Notes: generated by a model not told the origin, from the sequence alone. 64,000 nt of DNA from Thiohalomonas denitrificans (GCA_020725115.1 DYFR01000009.1:1-64000), one strand, 5' to 3'; positions 8,106 to 16,689 are shown, counted from the first letter of the stretch. Numbers and translations: made by a program.

Positions 8106-8142
8106 CCTAAGAGTGAATTTTGTAATAAGTTCACTCTTTAGG
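8106..8142. promoter_or_regulatory. Inverted repeat in the GGDEF/XRE divergent region
   Basis: Arms CCTAAGAGTGAA (8106-8117) and TTCACTCTTTAGG (8130-8142) are complementary apart from one extra T. The site lies between two divergent starts (8071 and 8217), where a repressor could control both genes. The XRE protein next door is the obvious candidate binder. Confidence 0.45.
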
Positions 8143-8216
8143 TGGTGCGCAGACTATACCCATCCCTCACGCTGACGGTCAATTTTCCACATGAATTCAC
8201 GTTCAGGGTGTCATCC

Positions 8217-8639
8217 ATGGCGCGCAAGCCTGAAAAAGCGGATCGATGGGTCGGGCAGCGGCTCCGGGCCTTGCGCGAGCAGCGCGGCTACAGTCTTGAG
8301 GCTGTGGGCGAACTGCTCGAGGTCAGCCAGCAGCAGGTTTCCCGCTACGAGCGGGGCCAGCATCGCTTGAGTGCCGGCCAGATATGTCGGCTCGCTTGCG
8401 GATTCGATGTGTCGGTGGCCTGGTTTTTCGAGGGTTATCAGGAGGAGCCGGCGGAGTTGCAGCGGATTCGTGCCGTGGTGCGCGAAGATCGCGGCCTGTG
8501 GCGTCCCGTGACCAATGCCGAGGAGGAGCATGCCTTGCTGGAGGCCTGGCGCGCACTGCCGGCCGCCGGGCAGCGGGAAGCGGTGGTGCGCCTGGTCGAG
8601 TCGTTTGCCTTGCCGCTGCGGAAAAAAGCGGGCCGTTGA
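8217..8639 (+). CDS. XRE-family transcriptional regulator
   Basis: The chosen ATG at 8217 gives 140 residues, starting MARKPEKADRWVGQRLRALREQRGYSLEAVGELLEV. The lambda-repressor-like helix-turn-helix spans about 12-68 (SLEAVGELLEVSQQQVSRYERGQHRLS). The C-terminal half (EEEHALLEAWRALPAAGQREAVVRLVESFA) is helical and probably dimerises. An upstream in-frame ATG at 8142 adds 25 residues unlike the family and would start inside the inverted repeat, so I prefer 8217. The likely target is the shared region with the divergent diguanylate cyclase gene. Confidence 0.85.
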   Translation: MARKPEKADRWVGQRLRALREQRGYSLEAVGELLEVSQQQVSRYERGQHRLSAGQICRLACGFDVSVAWFFEGYQEEPAELQRIRAVVREDRGLWRPVTNAEEEHALLEAWRALPAAGQREAVVRLVESFALPLRKKAGR

Positions 8640-8719
8640 GTTGCGCGCCAGTCACCGCACCGCTGGGTGTGCTGCGTTTATCCCCTTCCCATTACCACTA
8701 TAACCGCGGCGCCTGGGAC

Positions 8720-8744
8720 GTAGGGTGCGCACCGCGCACCCTAC
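8720..8744. repeat. Short palindrome at the rsmA stop codon
   Basis: GTAGGGTGCGC and GCGCACCCTAC are perfect 11-bp arms separated by 3 bp. The rsmA stop codon (8741-8743) lies inside the right arm. It could serve as a transcript end or stability hairpin. Confidence 0.75.
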
Positions 8745-9511
8745 CGGAGGCGGTTGGCCAGGGCGGCGAACTCTTCCAGGCCGAGGGTTTCGGCGCGGCG
8801 TTGCGGGTCGATGCCGGCGGCCTCGATGGTCTCGGCGTCGAGCAGGCCCTTGAGGGTATTGCGCAGGGTCTTGCGGCGCTGACTGAAGGCCTGGGCCACC
8901 AGCTTCTCCAGCGCGGAGGCATCGACATCCACCGGCGGCTCGGTATGGGGTTCCAGGCGCACGATGGCGGAGTCCACCTTGGGCACCGGGGTGAAGGCAC
9001 CGGGCGGCACGATGAACAGTTGCTCCACCTTGCAGCGGAACTGCACCATCACGCTGAGACGGCCGTAGTCGCTGGTGTCGGGTTTTGCCGCCAAACGCTC
9101 CACCACTTCCTTTTGCAGCATGAAGTGCATGTCGTCGATGCAGTGCGCCTGATCGAGCAGGTGGAAGATCAGCGGGGTGGAGATGTTGTAGGGCAGGTTG
9201 CCGGCGAGGCGCAGCTTGCGGCCTGCGGCCAGCGAACAGAAATCGAACTTGAGGGCATCGGCGCTGTGGATGATGAGTTCACCCTTGCCGGCGCACTGTT
9301 CGGCCAGCTTGGGGATCAGGTCGCGATCCAGTTCCACCACTTCCAGCCGTCCCGCCGCCTGCAACAGCGGCAGCGTCAGCGCGCCGAGGCCGGGGCCGAT
9401 CTCGACCAGCCGCTCGCCGGCCTTGGGATGGATGGCGCGCACGATGCGATCGATGACGTGACGATCGTGCAGGAAGTTCTGGCCGAAGCGTTTGCGGGCG
9501 CGATGTTCCAT
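8741..9511 (-). CDS. rsmA: 16S rRNA (adenine1518/1519-N6)-dimethyltransferase
   Basis: The 256-residue KsgA/RsmA protein starts MEHRARKRFGQNFLHDRHVIDRIV, which is the family N-terminus. It carries the SAM loop VEIGPGLGALTLPLL and the catalytic NLPYNIS motif. It dimethylates two adjacent adenines in the 16S rRNA 3' hairpin during small-subunit maturation. It follows pdxA in the conserved lptD-surA-pdxA-rsmA order; apaG, often next, is displaced to position 704. Confidence 0.96.
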   Translation of the reverse strand: MEHRARKRFGQNFLHDRHVIDRIVRAIHPKAGERLVEIGPGLGALTLPLLQAAGRLEVVELDRDLIPKLAEQCAGKGELIIHSADALKFDFCSLAAGRKLRLAGNLPYNISTPLIFHLLDQAHCIDDMHFMLQKEVVERLAAKPDTSDYGRLSVMVQFRCKVEQLFIVPPGAFTPVPKVDSAIVRLEPHTEPPVDVDASALEKLVAQAFSQRRKTLRNTLKGLLDAETIEAAGIDPQRRAETLGLEEFAALANRLR

Positions 9512-9517
9512 GGAATC

Positions 9518-9551
9518 AGATACAAGTGGAAAGATACAAGATACAAGAGTG
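9518..9551. repeat. Short AGATACAAG-type repeat between rsmA and pdxA
   Basis: AGATACAAG words recur three times just upstream of the rsmA start, and the same words recur at 56561-56587. It resembles the heptamer-based intergenic elements elsewhere in the window. Confidence 0.5.
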
Positions 9552-9580
9552 AGGCATTACCTGCTTGTCTCTTTTCTCGT

Positions 9581-10576
9581 TCATCCTTTCTCTGCTGTTG
9601 CCATTTCTGTGGCAACAGCGACGGCGTACTGCAGGCTGCCCAGATCAACAGCTCCGTCCCCCGCCAGTTCCAGCGCCGTGCCGTGGTCGACGGAGGTGCG
9701 CACGATGGGCAGGCCGAGGGTGATGTTGACGGCGCGGCCGAAGCCCTTGTGCTTGAGTACCGGCAGGCCCTGGTCGTGATACATGGCGAGCACGGCATCG
9801 GCGTGCTCCAGGTGGCGCGGGGTGAACAGGGTGTCGGCGGGCAGCGGGCCTGTGAGGTGCATGCCGGCGCCGCGCAGCGTTTCCAGTACCGGCTCGATCA
9901 CCTCGATCTCCTCCCTGCCGAGATGGCCCCCCTCGCCGGCGTGCGGGTTGAGGCCGCACACCAGGATGCGCGGCTGGGCGATGCCGAACTTCGTGCGCAG
10001 GTCGTGATGCAGGATGCCGATCACCTCGCGCAGCAGGTGCGGCGTGATGGCATCGGCCACGGCGCGCAGCGGCAGGTGGGTGGTGGCGAGGGCCACTCGC
10101 AACCCTTCGGTGGCCAGCATCATCACCACGCGCGGCGTGTGCGTGAGTGCGGCGAGGAACTCGGTGTGGCCGGTGAAGGGAATACCGGCGTCGTTGATGA
10201 CGCCCTTGTGCACCGGGCCGGTGACCAGGGCGGCGCAGAGCCTCTGCTGGCACAGCGCGGTGGCGCGGCGCAGGGTCTCCAGCACATAGGGGGCGTTGGC
10301 CGGGTCCAGCGTGCCGGGTGCGGCAGGCGCTGCCAGCGGCACTGGCAGCACGCTGAGCGTGCCCGGCTTCGCTTGCGGTGCGGCGGAGAAGTCGACTTCG
10401 CGCAGCTGCAGCGGTACGCCGCGCAACTTTGCCCGCTGCAGCAGCAGATCGGGATCGGCGACGGCGACGATCTCCGCCGCCTGCGGCTGCTGCGCCAGCA
10501 GTACGGCGAGGTCGGGGCCTATGCCGGCCGGCTCGCCGGGAGTAAAGGCAATGCGCGGCAGGTGCTCAGGAGGCAT
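9581..10576 (-). CDS. pdxA: 4-hydroxythreonine-4-phosphate dehydrogenase
   Basis: PdxA oxidises 4-phosphohydroxy-L-threonine in pyridoxal-5-phosphate synthesis. Starting at 10576 gives 331 residues, close to the E. coli length, beginning [23 protein letters not shown], which is the PdxA N-terminal signature. Further motifs are [24 protein letters not shown], the metal-binding [13 protein letters not shown] and [17 protein letters not shown]. An ATG at 10624 would add 16 residues encoded by repeat DNA and is unlikely. Its neighbours are surA upstream and rsmA downstream, the usual gammaproteobacterial order. Confidence 0.96.
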   Translation of the reverse strand: MPPEHLPRIAFTPGEPAGIGPDLAVLLAQQPQAAEIVAVADPDLLLQRAKLRGVPLQLREVDFSAAPQAKPGTLSVLPVPLAAPAAPGTLDPANAPYVLETLRRATALCQQRLCAALVTGPVHKGVINDAGIPFTGHTEFLAALTHTPRVVMMLATEGLRVALATTHLPLRAVADAITPHLLREVIGILHHDLRTKFGIAQPRILVCGLNPHAGEGGHLGREEIEVIEPVLETLRGAGMHLTGPLPADTLFTPRHLEHADAVLAMYHDQGLPVLKHKGFGRAVNITLGLPIVRTSVDHGTALELAGDGAVDLGSLQYAVAVATEMATAEKG

Positions 10577-10610
10577 AGGTTCGTGGTTTGCCGTCAAGGG
10601 ATAAGACTCG

Positions 10611-10782
10611 GACAAGATGAACAAGATAGAACAAGATGTACACGATGAATCATCTCGTTAATCCTGTTCTGTCTTGTTCATCTTGTCTGGCTTTGCGGTT
10701 TCCGTAGGTTGGGCTGACGAAAGGAAGCCCAACAAATTGGTGACACACACGTTGGGCTTCGTTCCTCAGCCCAACCTACGGA
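10611..10782. repeat. Two inverted-repeat elements in the pdxA-surA gap
   Basis: The first (10611-10687) has near-perfect 24-bp arms starting GACAAGATGAACAAGA. The second (10701-10782) has long arms built on TCCGTAGGTTGGGCTGA and its complement. A shorter relative of the second lies at 28283-28317. Together they fill most of the 213-bp gap; no gene is visible there. Confidence 0.75.
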
Positions 10783-10789
10783 CCAGTTC

Positions 10790-12076
10790 CTAGTCTTTGT
10801 ACTCGACATAAGCCTCGTCGCGCAGGCGGCGCAGCCAGTCCTGGGTCTCTTCCTCGATCTTGCGCTGACGGATGGCGTCGAAGGCGCGGGCGCGCTTGAG
10901 TTCTTCGGTGCTGTCGCGCTGACGGCGTTCCACTACCTGCACGATGTGCCAGCCGAACTGGCTGCGGAAGGGTTCGCTGATCTCGCCTGCCTTGAGCTTG
11001 CTCATGGCCTGCTCGAAGGGGCCGACGAAGGTGCCGGGATTGGCCCAGCCCAGATCGCCGCCCTTGGCGCCGGAGCCGGGGTCTTCGGAGTTGATGCGGG
11101 CCAGTTCGGCGAAGTCTTCGCCCTGCAGGATGCGCTCGCGCAGTCGCATCAGCTTGTTGCGCGCCTCGAAGTCGGATACCAGTTCGTTGCTGCGCACCAG
11201 GATGTGACGGGCGTGGGTCTGGGTGATGAACTGGCGCTGTTCGCCGCGTTTTTCCAGCAGCTTGATGATGTGGAAACCGCTGGAGCTGCGCAGCAGTTCG
11301 CTCAGCTCGCCCGGTGCCAGGCGCACTACGCTGTCGGCGAACAGGGTGGGCAACTGGCCGCCCTTGCGCCAGCCCAGATCACCGCCCTGCAGGGCCTGCT
11401 GGCCGCTGGAGTGGGTCACGGCCAGCTGGCGGAAGTCGGCACCGGCGCGCAACTGATCGAGTACCTGCTGGGCCTGGGCGCGTGCCGCCTGCACCTGCTC
11501 CGGTGCGGCGCCTTCGGGCACGGCGATGAGGATATGTCCGAGGTTGTATTCGGTGTCCAGACCATCGCCGCCGGCCTGGCGGGCGAGGAAATCGTCCACT
11601 TCCTGCGGTGCCACTTCGACGCGGCTTTCCACTTCACGGGCGCGCAGGTTGTTCATGGTGATCTCGCCGCGCACCTCCTCGCGGAAGTCGGCGAAGGCGA
11701 GGCCGTCGCGTTCCAGCGCTTCACGAAACTGGGGCAGGGTGAGCTGGTTCTGGCCGGCGATGCGGGTGATCACTTCGTTGAGGGTTTCGTCATCGACGTG
11801 CACGCCGCGGCTGCTGGCGAGAGCGAGCTGGATACGCTCGATGATCAGTCGTTCCAGAACCTGGCGCCGCAGGATGTCCAGCGGCGGCGCCTGGGTGTTG
11901 TTCTGGCGCAGCTGGGCAAGAATGGTCTGCAGCCGTTTTTCCAGTTCCAGGCTGGTGATGGCCTCGTCGTCGACGACGGCGACGATGCGGTTCAGCTCCA
12001 CCACCTTGGCGGCGTAAAGCGGGAAGGCGGAGAGCAGGCCACCCAGCAGGGCGGTGAGGACAAGAATGCATTTCAT
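10790..12076 (-). CDS. surA: Periplasmic chaperone and peptidyl-prolyl isomerase SurA
   Basis: Starting at 12076 gives 428 residues, the same length as E. coli SurA. A signal peptide (MKCILVLTALLGGLLSAFPLYA) is followed by the SurA N-terminal helical domain (LNRIVAVVDDEAITSLELEKRL). Two parvulin domains follow, at about 175-277 (LGHILIAVPEG to SSSGFHIIKLLEKRG) and 285-384 (ARHILVRSNE to QFGWHIVQVVERR). SurA helps outer-membrane proteins, including LptD, to fold; lptD lies just upstream. The ATG at 12115 would add 13 residues before the signal peptide. Confidence 0.95.
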   Translation of the reverse strand: MKCILVLTALLGGLLSAFPLYAAKVVELNRIVAVVDDEAITSLELEKRLQTILAQLRQNNTQAPPLDILRRQVLERLIIERIQLALASSRGVHVDDETLNEVITRIAGQNQLTLPQFREALERDGLAFADFREEVRGEITMNNLRAREVESRVEVAPQEVDDFLARQAGGDGLDTEYNLGHILIAVPEGAAPEQVQAARAQAQQVLDQLRAGADFRQLAVTHSSGQQALQGGDLGWRKGGQLPTLFADSVVRLAPGELSELLRSSSGFHIIKLLEKRGEQRQFITQTHARHILVRSNELVSDFEARNKLMRLRERILQGEDFAELARINSEDPGSGAKGGDLGWANPGTFVGPFEQAMSKLKAGEISEPFRSQFGWHIVQVVERRQRDSTEELKRARAFDAIRQRKIEEETQDWLRRLRDEAYVEYKD

Positions 12077-12134
12077 TGGGGGATTCCGGAAATCACGAGG
12101 GGCCAAGGATACCATGGCCGGTTTATCCTAAAAA

Positions 12135-12267
12135 ACTCACCGCAGAGACGCCGAGGGCGCAGAGTGACAATATTTTCAATACATTGAGGCGTTGCCGACT
12201 TTCACCCGATGGGTGGTGCGGTCGGGACGCATAAACGCACGAATTTACTCTGCGTTCTCTGCGGTGA
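12135..12267. repeat. Inverted CGCAGAG-family element between surA and lptD
   Basis: ACTCACCGCAGAGACGCCG near 12135 is mirrored by CTCTGCGTTCTCTGCGGTGA near 12248. The intervening DNA has no plausible gene. It belongs to the GCAGAGACGC repeat family also found in the nas operon. Confidence 0.7.
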
Positions 12268-12284
12268 AACTGCGGTTTTCAGGC

Positions 12285-14465
12285 TTATTGGATTGGCTGG
12301 AAGCTCGCCAGCTCGTCTTCCAGACGGCGGCCGAAGCTGGACAGGCCCTTCAGTTCCAGGGTGAGCATGAAGCTGTGGTTGGTGTCGAGGGTGACGGTGT
12401 CGAGGCGCTGGCGCACGGTGAAGTGCAGTCCCCAGCAGCAATCCTCCCAGGCCAGGCCGCCGACCAGTTCAAGGGTGCGCTCCAGTTCCAGGTCGTAATT
12501 CCAGCGGCCGAGCACGCGCCAGCGCCGGGCCAGCGGCCAGTAGCCCACCAGGTCGGTCTGACGCAGGGTTTGGGCACGGCGGTAGCGGTAATCGAGACTG
12601 AGCAGGCGCTCCTTGTCCGGCTGGTAGCGGGCGCGGCCGGTGAGCAGCTCGCCGTGTTCGTCGTGCGGATTCCAGCGCGTGGCGGCGGCGAGGTCGAGAC
12701 CGCGCAGCGGACGTGCGCCCAGTTCCGCCACGATGTCGGAGCTTTGCCGCTCCAGTGCCGTGCTGCCGGACAGGGCGACACGGCGATCCTCGAAGTAGTG
12801 AATCTGGCCAATGCCGGCGCGCACCAGTTCGGCGCCGGAACTGCTGTCGAGCAGGCGGCTGGTGAGGGCGACGCTCACCTGGTTGGCATCACCCTGACGA
12901 TCGGCGCCGCTGAAACGGTTGTCGCGGAACAGCTGGGCGAAGCTGAAGTCGTAGGCGGCGCTGTCGAACAGCGGCAGGCCGCTTTGATCGCGGTAGGGTA
13001 CGTACAGGTAATAGAGGCGCGGCTCCAGGGTTTGCAGCAGTGGGCGCCCGCCGATGTTCAGGTCGCGCTCGAAGAACAGGCCGCCGTCGAGACTGGTGAT
13101 GGGGGTGGTGCGGCTCGGGGTTGCGTCCGGCGCGTGATCCTGCAACTGGTACTGGGTGTGGCGCAGGCCGAGGCGTGGGGTGAGGAACCAGGCAGCGCCT
13201 TCCAGCGGCAGGCTGATGGCCGGAGTGAGGTCGATGCGGCTGCCGGTGGGTTTCTGTTCATGGTGGGCGAAGTGCACCAGTTCGCTGCCCAGGCTGTAGC
13301 GCAGGGTGTTGCGCCGGGCCGGGGTGGCGGCATTGAGGCGCAGCTGCGGCAGGCGCTGGTAGGGTTCGCTGCCGCTCAGGGTCTGGTAGCCCTGTACGCG
13401 GCCGAGGAAATCCCAGCCGGCGCCCTGGTAGGCAAGATCGACGCGACGCTCCAGATGCGTGGTGCCGGCGCTGGCCTGGCTGTTGCCGAGGTCATTGAAG
13501 TAGTCCGTGTCGGAGACGTAGTTGTAGACGACGCTGTTGCTCCAGCCCGCGGCCGGCCGTGCGCTGTGGTGGAGGGCGGCGGCGTAGCGATCCCGGTCGT
13601 TGTAACGCCTGTCGCCGGGCAGGGCTTCCAGGTTGAGCTGGCCGCGGTTGGTCGGATGCAGGTAGCGGTATTCGCCCTGCAGCTGGGTGCCGCGCGCGGT
13701 CATCAGGCGCGGGGTGAGGGTGGCATCGTAATTGGGCGCGATGTTCCAGTACCAGGGTACGCTGATGTCGGTGCCGCTCTTGTCCGAGCTGCCGTAGCTG
13801 GGTGGCAGCAGGCCGGTCTTGCGGCCCTGCAGCGGGAAGTTGATGTAGGGCAGATAGAGAAACGGTACGCCCTTGAATTCCAGCGTGACGTTGCGCGCCT
13901 CGCCGGTGTTGCTGGCCTCGTCCAGGTCGATGCGCCGCGCCTTGAGCAGCCAGTCGATCTTGTCGGGGTCGCAGGTGGTGTAGGTGGCGCCGGCCAGTTC
14001 GGTGTACTGCGGGTCGCGGATGGTGATGTGGTCGGCCTTGCCGAAGGCATGGCTGCTGCGGAAGTGGTAACTGGCGTCGTGCAGCTCGCCGCTGTCGGTG
14101 GTGAGTTCGAAGCGGGCGCGGGTGCCGCTCAGGGCCATGTCGCTGGTATAGAGATTGACCGCGCCGTCAAGGTCGAGGGTGTCGCCGGGTTGATCGTACA
14201 GCGCCTCCTGCGCCTCGATACGCTGGCCGCTGCGCAGCAGCACCACATCACCGCTGAATCGGCTCACCCCTTCGCCCTGTGCCTCGACCCGGTCGGCCGA
14301 GATGCGCAGGGCCGTATCGGCGACCGGCCCCAGTTCCGGCAGCGGGATCACCTCGGCGGACGGACGGCACAGCGCCCAGCGCTCGTCGGCCGCCTGTACT
14401 GCCGCCGGCAACAGGGCGAGCAGCAGGGCAAGGTGCGGCAGCGGTGAAGGGTGGCGAGCGGTCAC
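12285..14465 (-). CDS. lptD: LPS-assembly outer-membrane protein LptD
   Basis: The 726-residue protein has a signal peptide (to about AAVQA, residue 25) and an OstA-like jellyroll near 55-170 (ISADRVEAQGEGVSRFSGDVVLLRSGQRIEAQ). A beta-barrel follows, with the diagnostic GVPFLYLPYINFPLQGRKTGLLPPSYG segment. Cysteines visible at CRPS, TTCD and EDCCWG match the pairs that form interdomain disulfides in LptD. It inserts lipopolysaccharide into the outer leaflet. It heads the lptD-surA-pdxA-rsmA run and is divergent from amgK. Confidence 0.96.
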   Translation of the reverse strand: MTARHPSPLPHLALLLALLPAAVQAADERWALCRPSAEVIPLPELGPVADTALRISADRVEAQGEGVSRFSGDVVLLRSGQRIEAQEALYDQPGDTLDLDGAVNLYTSDMALSGTRARFELTTDSGELHDASYHFRSSHAFGKADHITIRDPQYTELAGATYTTCDPDKIDWLLKARRIDLDEASNTGEARNVTLEFKGVPFLYLPYINFPLQGRKTGLLPPSYGSSDKSGTDISVPWYWNIAPNYDATLTPRLMTARGTQLQGEYRYLHPTNRGQLNLEALPGDRRYNDRDRYAAALHHSARPAAGWSNSVVYNYVSDTDYFNDLGNSQASAGTTHLERRVDLAYQGAGWDFLGRVQGYQTLSGSEPYQRLPQLRLNAATPARRNTLRYSLGSELVHFAHHEQKPTGSRIDLTPAISLPLEGAAWFLTPRLGLRHTQYQLQDHAPDATPSRTTPITSLDGGLFFERDLNIGGRPLLQTLEPRLYYLYVPYRDQSGLPLFDSAAYDFSFAQLFRDNRFSGADRQGDANQVSVALTSRLLDSSSGAELVRAGIGQIHYFEDRRVALSGSTALERQSSDIVAELGARPLRGLDLAAATRWNPHDEHGELLTGRARYQPDKERLLSLDYRYRRAQTLRQTDLVGYWPLARRWRVLGRWNYDLELERTLELVGGLAWEDCCWGLHFTVRQRLDTVTLDTNHSFMLTLELKGLSSFGRRLEDELASFQPIQ

Positions 14466-14536
14466 GGATCAGTTTCAGGGTCGGGAAAGGCCGCTAAGTT
14501 GGCACAGAACGTACCGTGCTTCAATTGCGGAGCCGG

Positions 14537-14542
14537 TATAAT
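14537..14542 (+). promoter_or_regulatory. TATAAT -10 element upstream of amgK
   Basis: A perfect TATAAT lies in the lptD-amgK divergent region, with no strong -35 match. The candidate ATG at 14541 overlaps it. If this -10 is used, translation more likely starts at the GTG at 14571. Confidence 0.45.
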
Positions 14543-15566
14543 GCCGCACTTTCGCCATGAGAGCACCGCCGTGCCGCAACGTCTGGAACAACTGAACCAC
14601 TGGCTGAGCCAGGAGCTCGGCCTGCCGCGCTACGCCATCGCCCCGGCCTCGTCCGATGCCAGCTTCCGCCGTTATTTTCGCGTCAGCTTCGACGGCGAGA
14701 GCCGCATCGTGATGGACGCGCCGCCGGACAAGGAGGACAGCCGGCCCTTCGTGCGCATCGCGCGCGCGCTGCACGGCATCGGCCTCAACGTGCCGCAGAT
14801 CCTGGCCGAGGATCTGGCGCAGGGCTTTCTGCTGCTGACCGACCTGGGCAGCGAGCAGTATCTCCCCGCACTCACCGAGGCCAGTGTCGGTCGCCTGTAT
14901 GGCGATGCCATGAGTGCGTTGCTGACCTTGCAGGCCTGCGGCCCGCAGGCCGATGAACTGCCGCCCTATGACGAGGCGCTGCTGCTGCGTGAGATGGAGC
15001 TGTTCCGCCAGTGGTACCTGGGGCGGCACCTGAGCCTGCAACTCAGCGACAGCGAACAGCGGATGCTGGACGAGACCTTCCTCCGTCTGGCGCAGTCGGC
15101 GCTGGCGCAGCCGCGGGTGGCCGTGCACCGCGATTATCATTCGCGCAATCTGATGGTGGCGCCGCACAACCCCGGCATCCTCGACTTCCAGGACGCGGTC
15201 CACGGCCCGGTGACCTACGATCTGGTGTCGCTGCTGCGCGACTGCTACGTCGCCTGGCCGCGCGCGCAGGTGGAGGCCTGGGTGCTGGGTTATCAGGAAC
15301 TGGCCATCGACTCCGGCATCCTGCGCCTGCGTGACGAGGAGCGTTTCCTGCGCTGGTTCGACTGGATGGGGGTACAGCGCCACCTCAAGGCGACGGGTAT
15401 CTTCGCCCGCCTCAATCACCGCGACGGCAAGCCCGGCTACCTCAAGGACATCCCGCGCACCCTGGGCTATGTGCGCGAGGTGGCGGGGCGCTATCCGGAG
15501 CTGGCGGGGTTGGGGGAGATCGTCGAAAAGACGGAAGATAAAAACGGTTTCGAGTTTCGAGTCTGA
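14541..15566 (+). CDS. amgK: Anomeric MurNAc/GlcNAc kinase (aminoglycoside phosphotransferase family)
   Basis: The protein of about 341 residues has the APH kinase fold. It carries ASSDASFRRYFRVSF (nucleotide loop), VAVHRDYHSRNLMV (catalytic HxDxxxxN) and GILDFQDAVHGPVTYDLVSLLRDCYV (metal-binding D). This arrangement is characteristic of AmgK, which phosphorylates MurNAc at C1 in peptidoglycan recycling. Divergence from lptD is the usual setting. Its normal partner murU is 2.8 kb downstream instead of adjacent. Start codon uncertain: ATG at 14541 or GTG at 14571, the latter avoiding overlap with a TATAAT box. Confidence 0.88.
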   Translation: MPHFRHESTAVPQRLEQLNHWLSQELGLPRYAIAPASSDASFRRYFRVSFDGESRIVMDAPPDKEDSRPFVRIARALHGIGLNVPQILAEDLAQGFLLLTDLGSEQYLPALTEASVGRLYGDAMSALLTLQACGPQADELPPYDEALLLREMELFRQWYLGRHLSLQLSDSEQRMLDETFLRLAQSALAQPRVAVHRDYHSRNLMVAPHNPGILDFQDAVHGPVTYDLVSLLRDCYVAWPRAQVEAWVLGYQELAIDSGILRLRDEERFLRWFDWMGVQRHLKATGIFARLNHRDGKPGYLKDIPRTLGYVREVAGRYPELAGLGEIVEKTEDKNGFEFRV

Positions 15567-15577
15567 AGTTTCGAGCC
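15547..15577. repeat. TTTCGAG repeat at the end of amgK
   Basis: TTTCGAG-type words recur across the amgK stop codon. They match, in complement, the CGAAACT array at 16203-16258. The last residues of AmgK (FEFRV) are encoded by repeat units. Confidence 0.6.
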
Positions 15578-15594
15578 CCCGTCGGTTGCTCGGG

Positions 15595-15630
15595 CGTACG
15601 TTTAGGCGTACGCTTGTTCTCGCTTGTACC
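15595..15630. promoter_or_regulatory. Candidate YefM-type operator
   Basis: Two CGTACG palindromes (15595-15600 and 15607-15612) lie 12 bp apart centre to centre, with a TGTACC at 15625-15630. From memory, the E. coli yefM operator has TGTACA cores spaced 12 bp apart. The site lies just upstream of the antitoxin start at 15644. Confidence 0.45.
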
Positions 15631-15643
15631 GAGGGCCATTGCC

Positions 15644-15886
15644 ATGACAACGTTGACCGCCAGCGAGGCGCGCGCCAATCTTTACCGTCTGATTGATCAG
15701 ACGGCCGAATCCCACGAGCCGATCCGGATCACCGGCCGACGCAGTGGGGCTGTCCTGATCTCCGAGGCGGATTGGGCTGCGATACAGGAAACGCTGCACC
15801 TGCTGGCTGTGCCCGGCATGCGCGAATCCATCAAGGAAGGGATGGCCGCCGGGATCGATGAGTGCAGCAAGGAGCTTGAATGGTAG
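15644..15886 (+). CDS. yefM: Antitoxin, Phd/YefM family
   Basis: The 80-residue protein begins MTTLTASEARANLYRLIDQTAESHEPIRITGRRSGAVLISEADWAAIQETLHLL, the YefM/Phd fold with the characteristic TASEAR opening and the AVLISEADW core. It neutralises the downstream toxin and, in known systems, represses its own operon. An upstream in-frame ATG at 15614 would place the start inside the candidate operator, so 15644 is preferred. It overlaps the toxin gene by 7 bp. Confidence 0.9.
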   Translation: MTTLTASEARANLYRLIDQTAESHEPIRITGRRSGAVLISEADWAAIQETLHLLAVPGMRESIKEGMAAGIDECSKELEW

Positions 15887-16155
15887 AGACACCGGGCTGG
15901 ACGCTCGTTTACACCAAACAGGCGCAAAAGGATGCCGCCAAACTCGCCACCGCCGGTCTCAAGGCCAGGGCGCAGGTCCTGCTGGACGTGCTGCGGGAAA
16001 ACCCGTTTCAGAATCCCCCTTCCTATGAAAAGCTGGTCGGCGATCTGGCCGGCGCTTATTCCCGCCGCATCAACATCCAGCACCGGCTGGTGTATCAGGT
16101 GCTGGAAGCCGAGCGCACTGTAAAGGTGCTGCGCATGTGGACGCACTATGAATAG
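15880..16155 (+). CDS. yoeB: Toxin, Txe/YoeB family mRNA endoribonuclease
   Basis: The 91-residue protein carries WTLVYTKQAQKDAAKL, NPFQNPPSYEKLVGDLAGAYSRRINIQHRLVYQV and the closing VLRMWTHYE. It keeps the acidic, arginine and histidine residues typical of the RelE/YoeB ribosome-dependent mRNase site. Its length and overlap with yefM are typical, and nothing suggests inactivation. The module sits between amgK and murU, genes that are usually neighbours. Confidence 0.9.
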   Translation: MVETPGWTLVYTKQAQKDAAKLATAGLKARAQVLLDVLRENPFQNPPSYEKLVGDLAGAYSRRINIQHRLVYQVLEAERTVKVLRMWTHYE

Positions 16156-16258
16156 TTTCGAGTTGCGGGTTTGAAGTTTCGAAAAGCCACGACACAATCT
16201 CGTCGAAACTCGAAACTCGAAACTCGAAACTCGAAACTCGAAACTCGAAACTCGAAAC
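16154..16258. repeat. Heptanucleotide array (TCGAAAC) with an inverted partner
   Basis: Eight perfect TCGAAAC units at 16203-16258 end at the stop codon of the minus-strand Sel1 gene. An inverted arm (AGTTTCGAG, GAAGTTTCGAAAA) lies at 16154-16185 next to the yoeB stop. The transcript could fold into a long hairpin. Architecture matches the arrays at 1-55 and 49878-49933, with a different sequence. Confidence 0.9.
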
Positions 16259-16689
16259 TAAAACCCCGCCTGCTTGTACAGCTCCTGTGCCTTGGCGGCA
16301 TCCTGCGCTACGCCGAGACCCTGTTCATACATCATGGCCAGGGTGGTGAGCGAGCCGGCCAGGCCGTGATCGGCAGCCTTGCGGAACCACACCGCCGCCT
16401 CGGCCGGATTCTTTTCCAGCCCTTCCCCTTCCAGGTACATGAAGCCGACGCCGTGCTGGGCCATGGCATGCCCCTGGTTGGCGGCGGCCATCATCCACTT
16501 GGCGGCATCGGCCAGGTTGACGCTGCCGATCAGGCCGTTCTGCTGCATGATGGCGACGCGATACTGGGCCTCGGCATTGCCCGCGGCAGCCAGCGGCGAG
16601 AGCAGCTGCATGGCGGTGGCGAAGTGCTTGCCTTCGAAGGCGGCGATGCCGCTGCCGAGTTCCATGTCGGCGTTATTGAGTGCATTCAT
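16258..16689 (-). CDS. Sel1-repeat (TPR-like) protein
   Basis: Starting at 16689 gives 143 residues: MNALNNADMELGSGIAAFEGKHFATAMQLLSPLAAAGNAEAQYRVAIM. Three to four Sel1-like helical repeats follow (AEAQYRVAIMQQNGL, ADAAKWMMAAANQGHAMAQHGVGFMYLEGEGLEKNPAEAAVWFRKAADHG). There is no signal peptide, so a cytoplasmic scaffolding role is likely; partners are unknown. A GGAG-type ribosome site precedes 16689, and an upstream ATG at 16734 would begin inside the promoter palindrome. The stop codon touches the heptamer array. Confidence 0.8.
   Translation of the reverse strand: MNALNNADMELGSGIAAFEGKHFATAMQLLSPLAAAGNAEAQYRVAIMQQNGLIGSVNLADAAKWMMAAANQGHAMAQHGVGFMYLEGEGLEKNPAEAAVWFRKAADHGLAGSLTTLAMMYEQGLGVAQDAAKAQELYKQAGF

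Noticed and set aside
8384-10648. Long plus-strand reading frame (754 codons) across rsmA and pdxA
   Set aside because: It is antisense to two clear conserved genes; long antisense frames are expected at this GC content.
16203-16258. Heptamer array considered as a CRISPR
   Set aside because: Direct 7-bp units without spacers; no cas genes.
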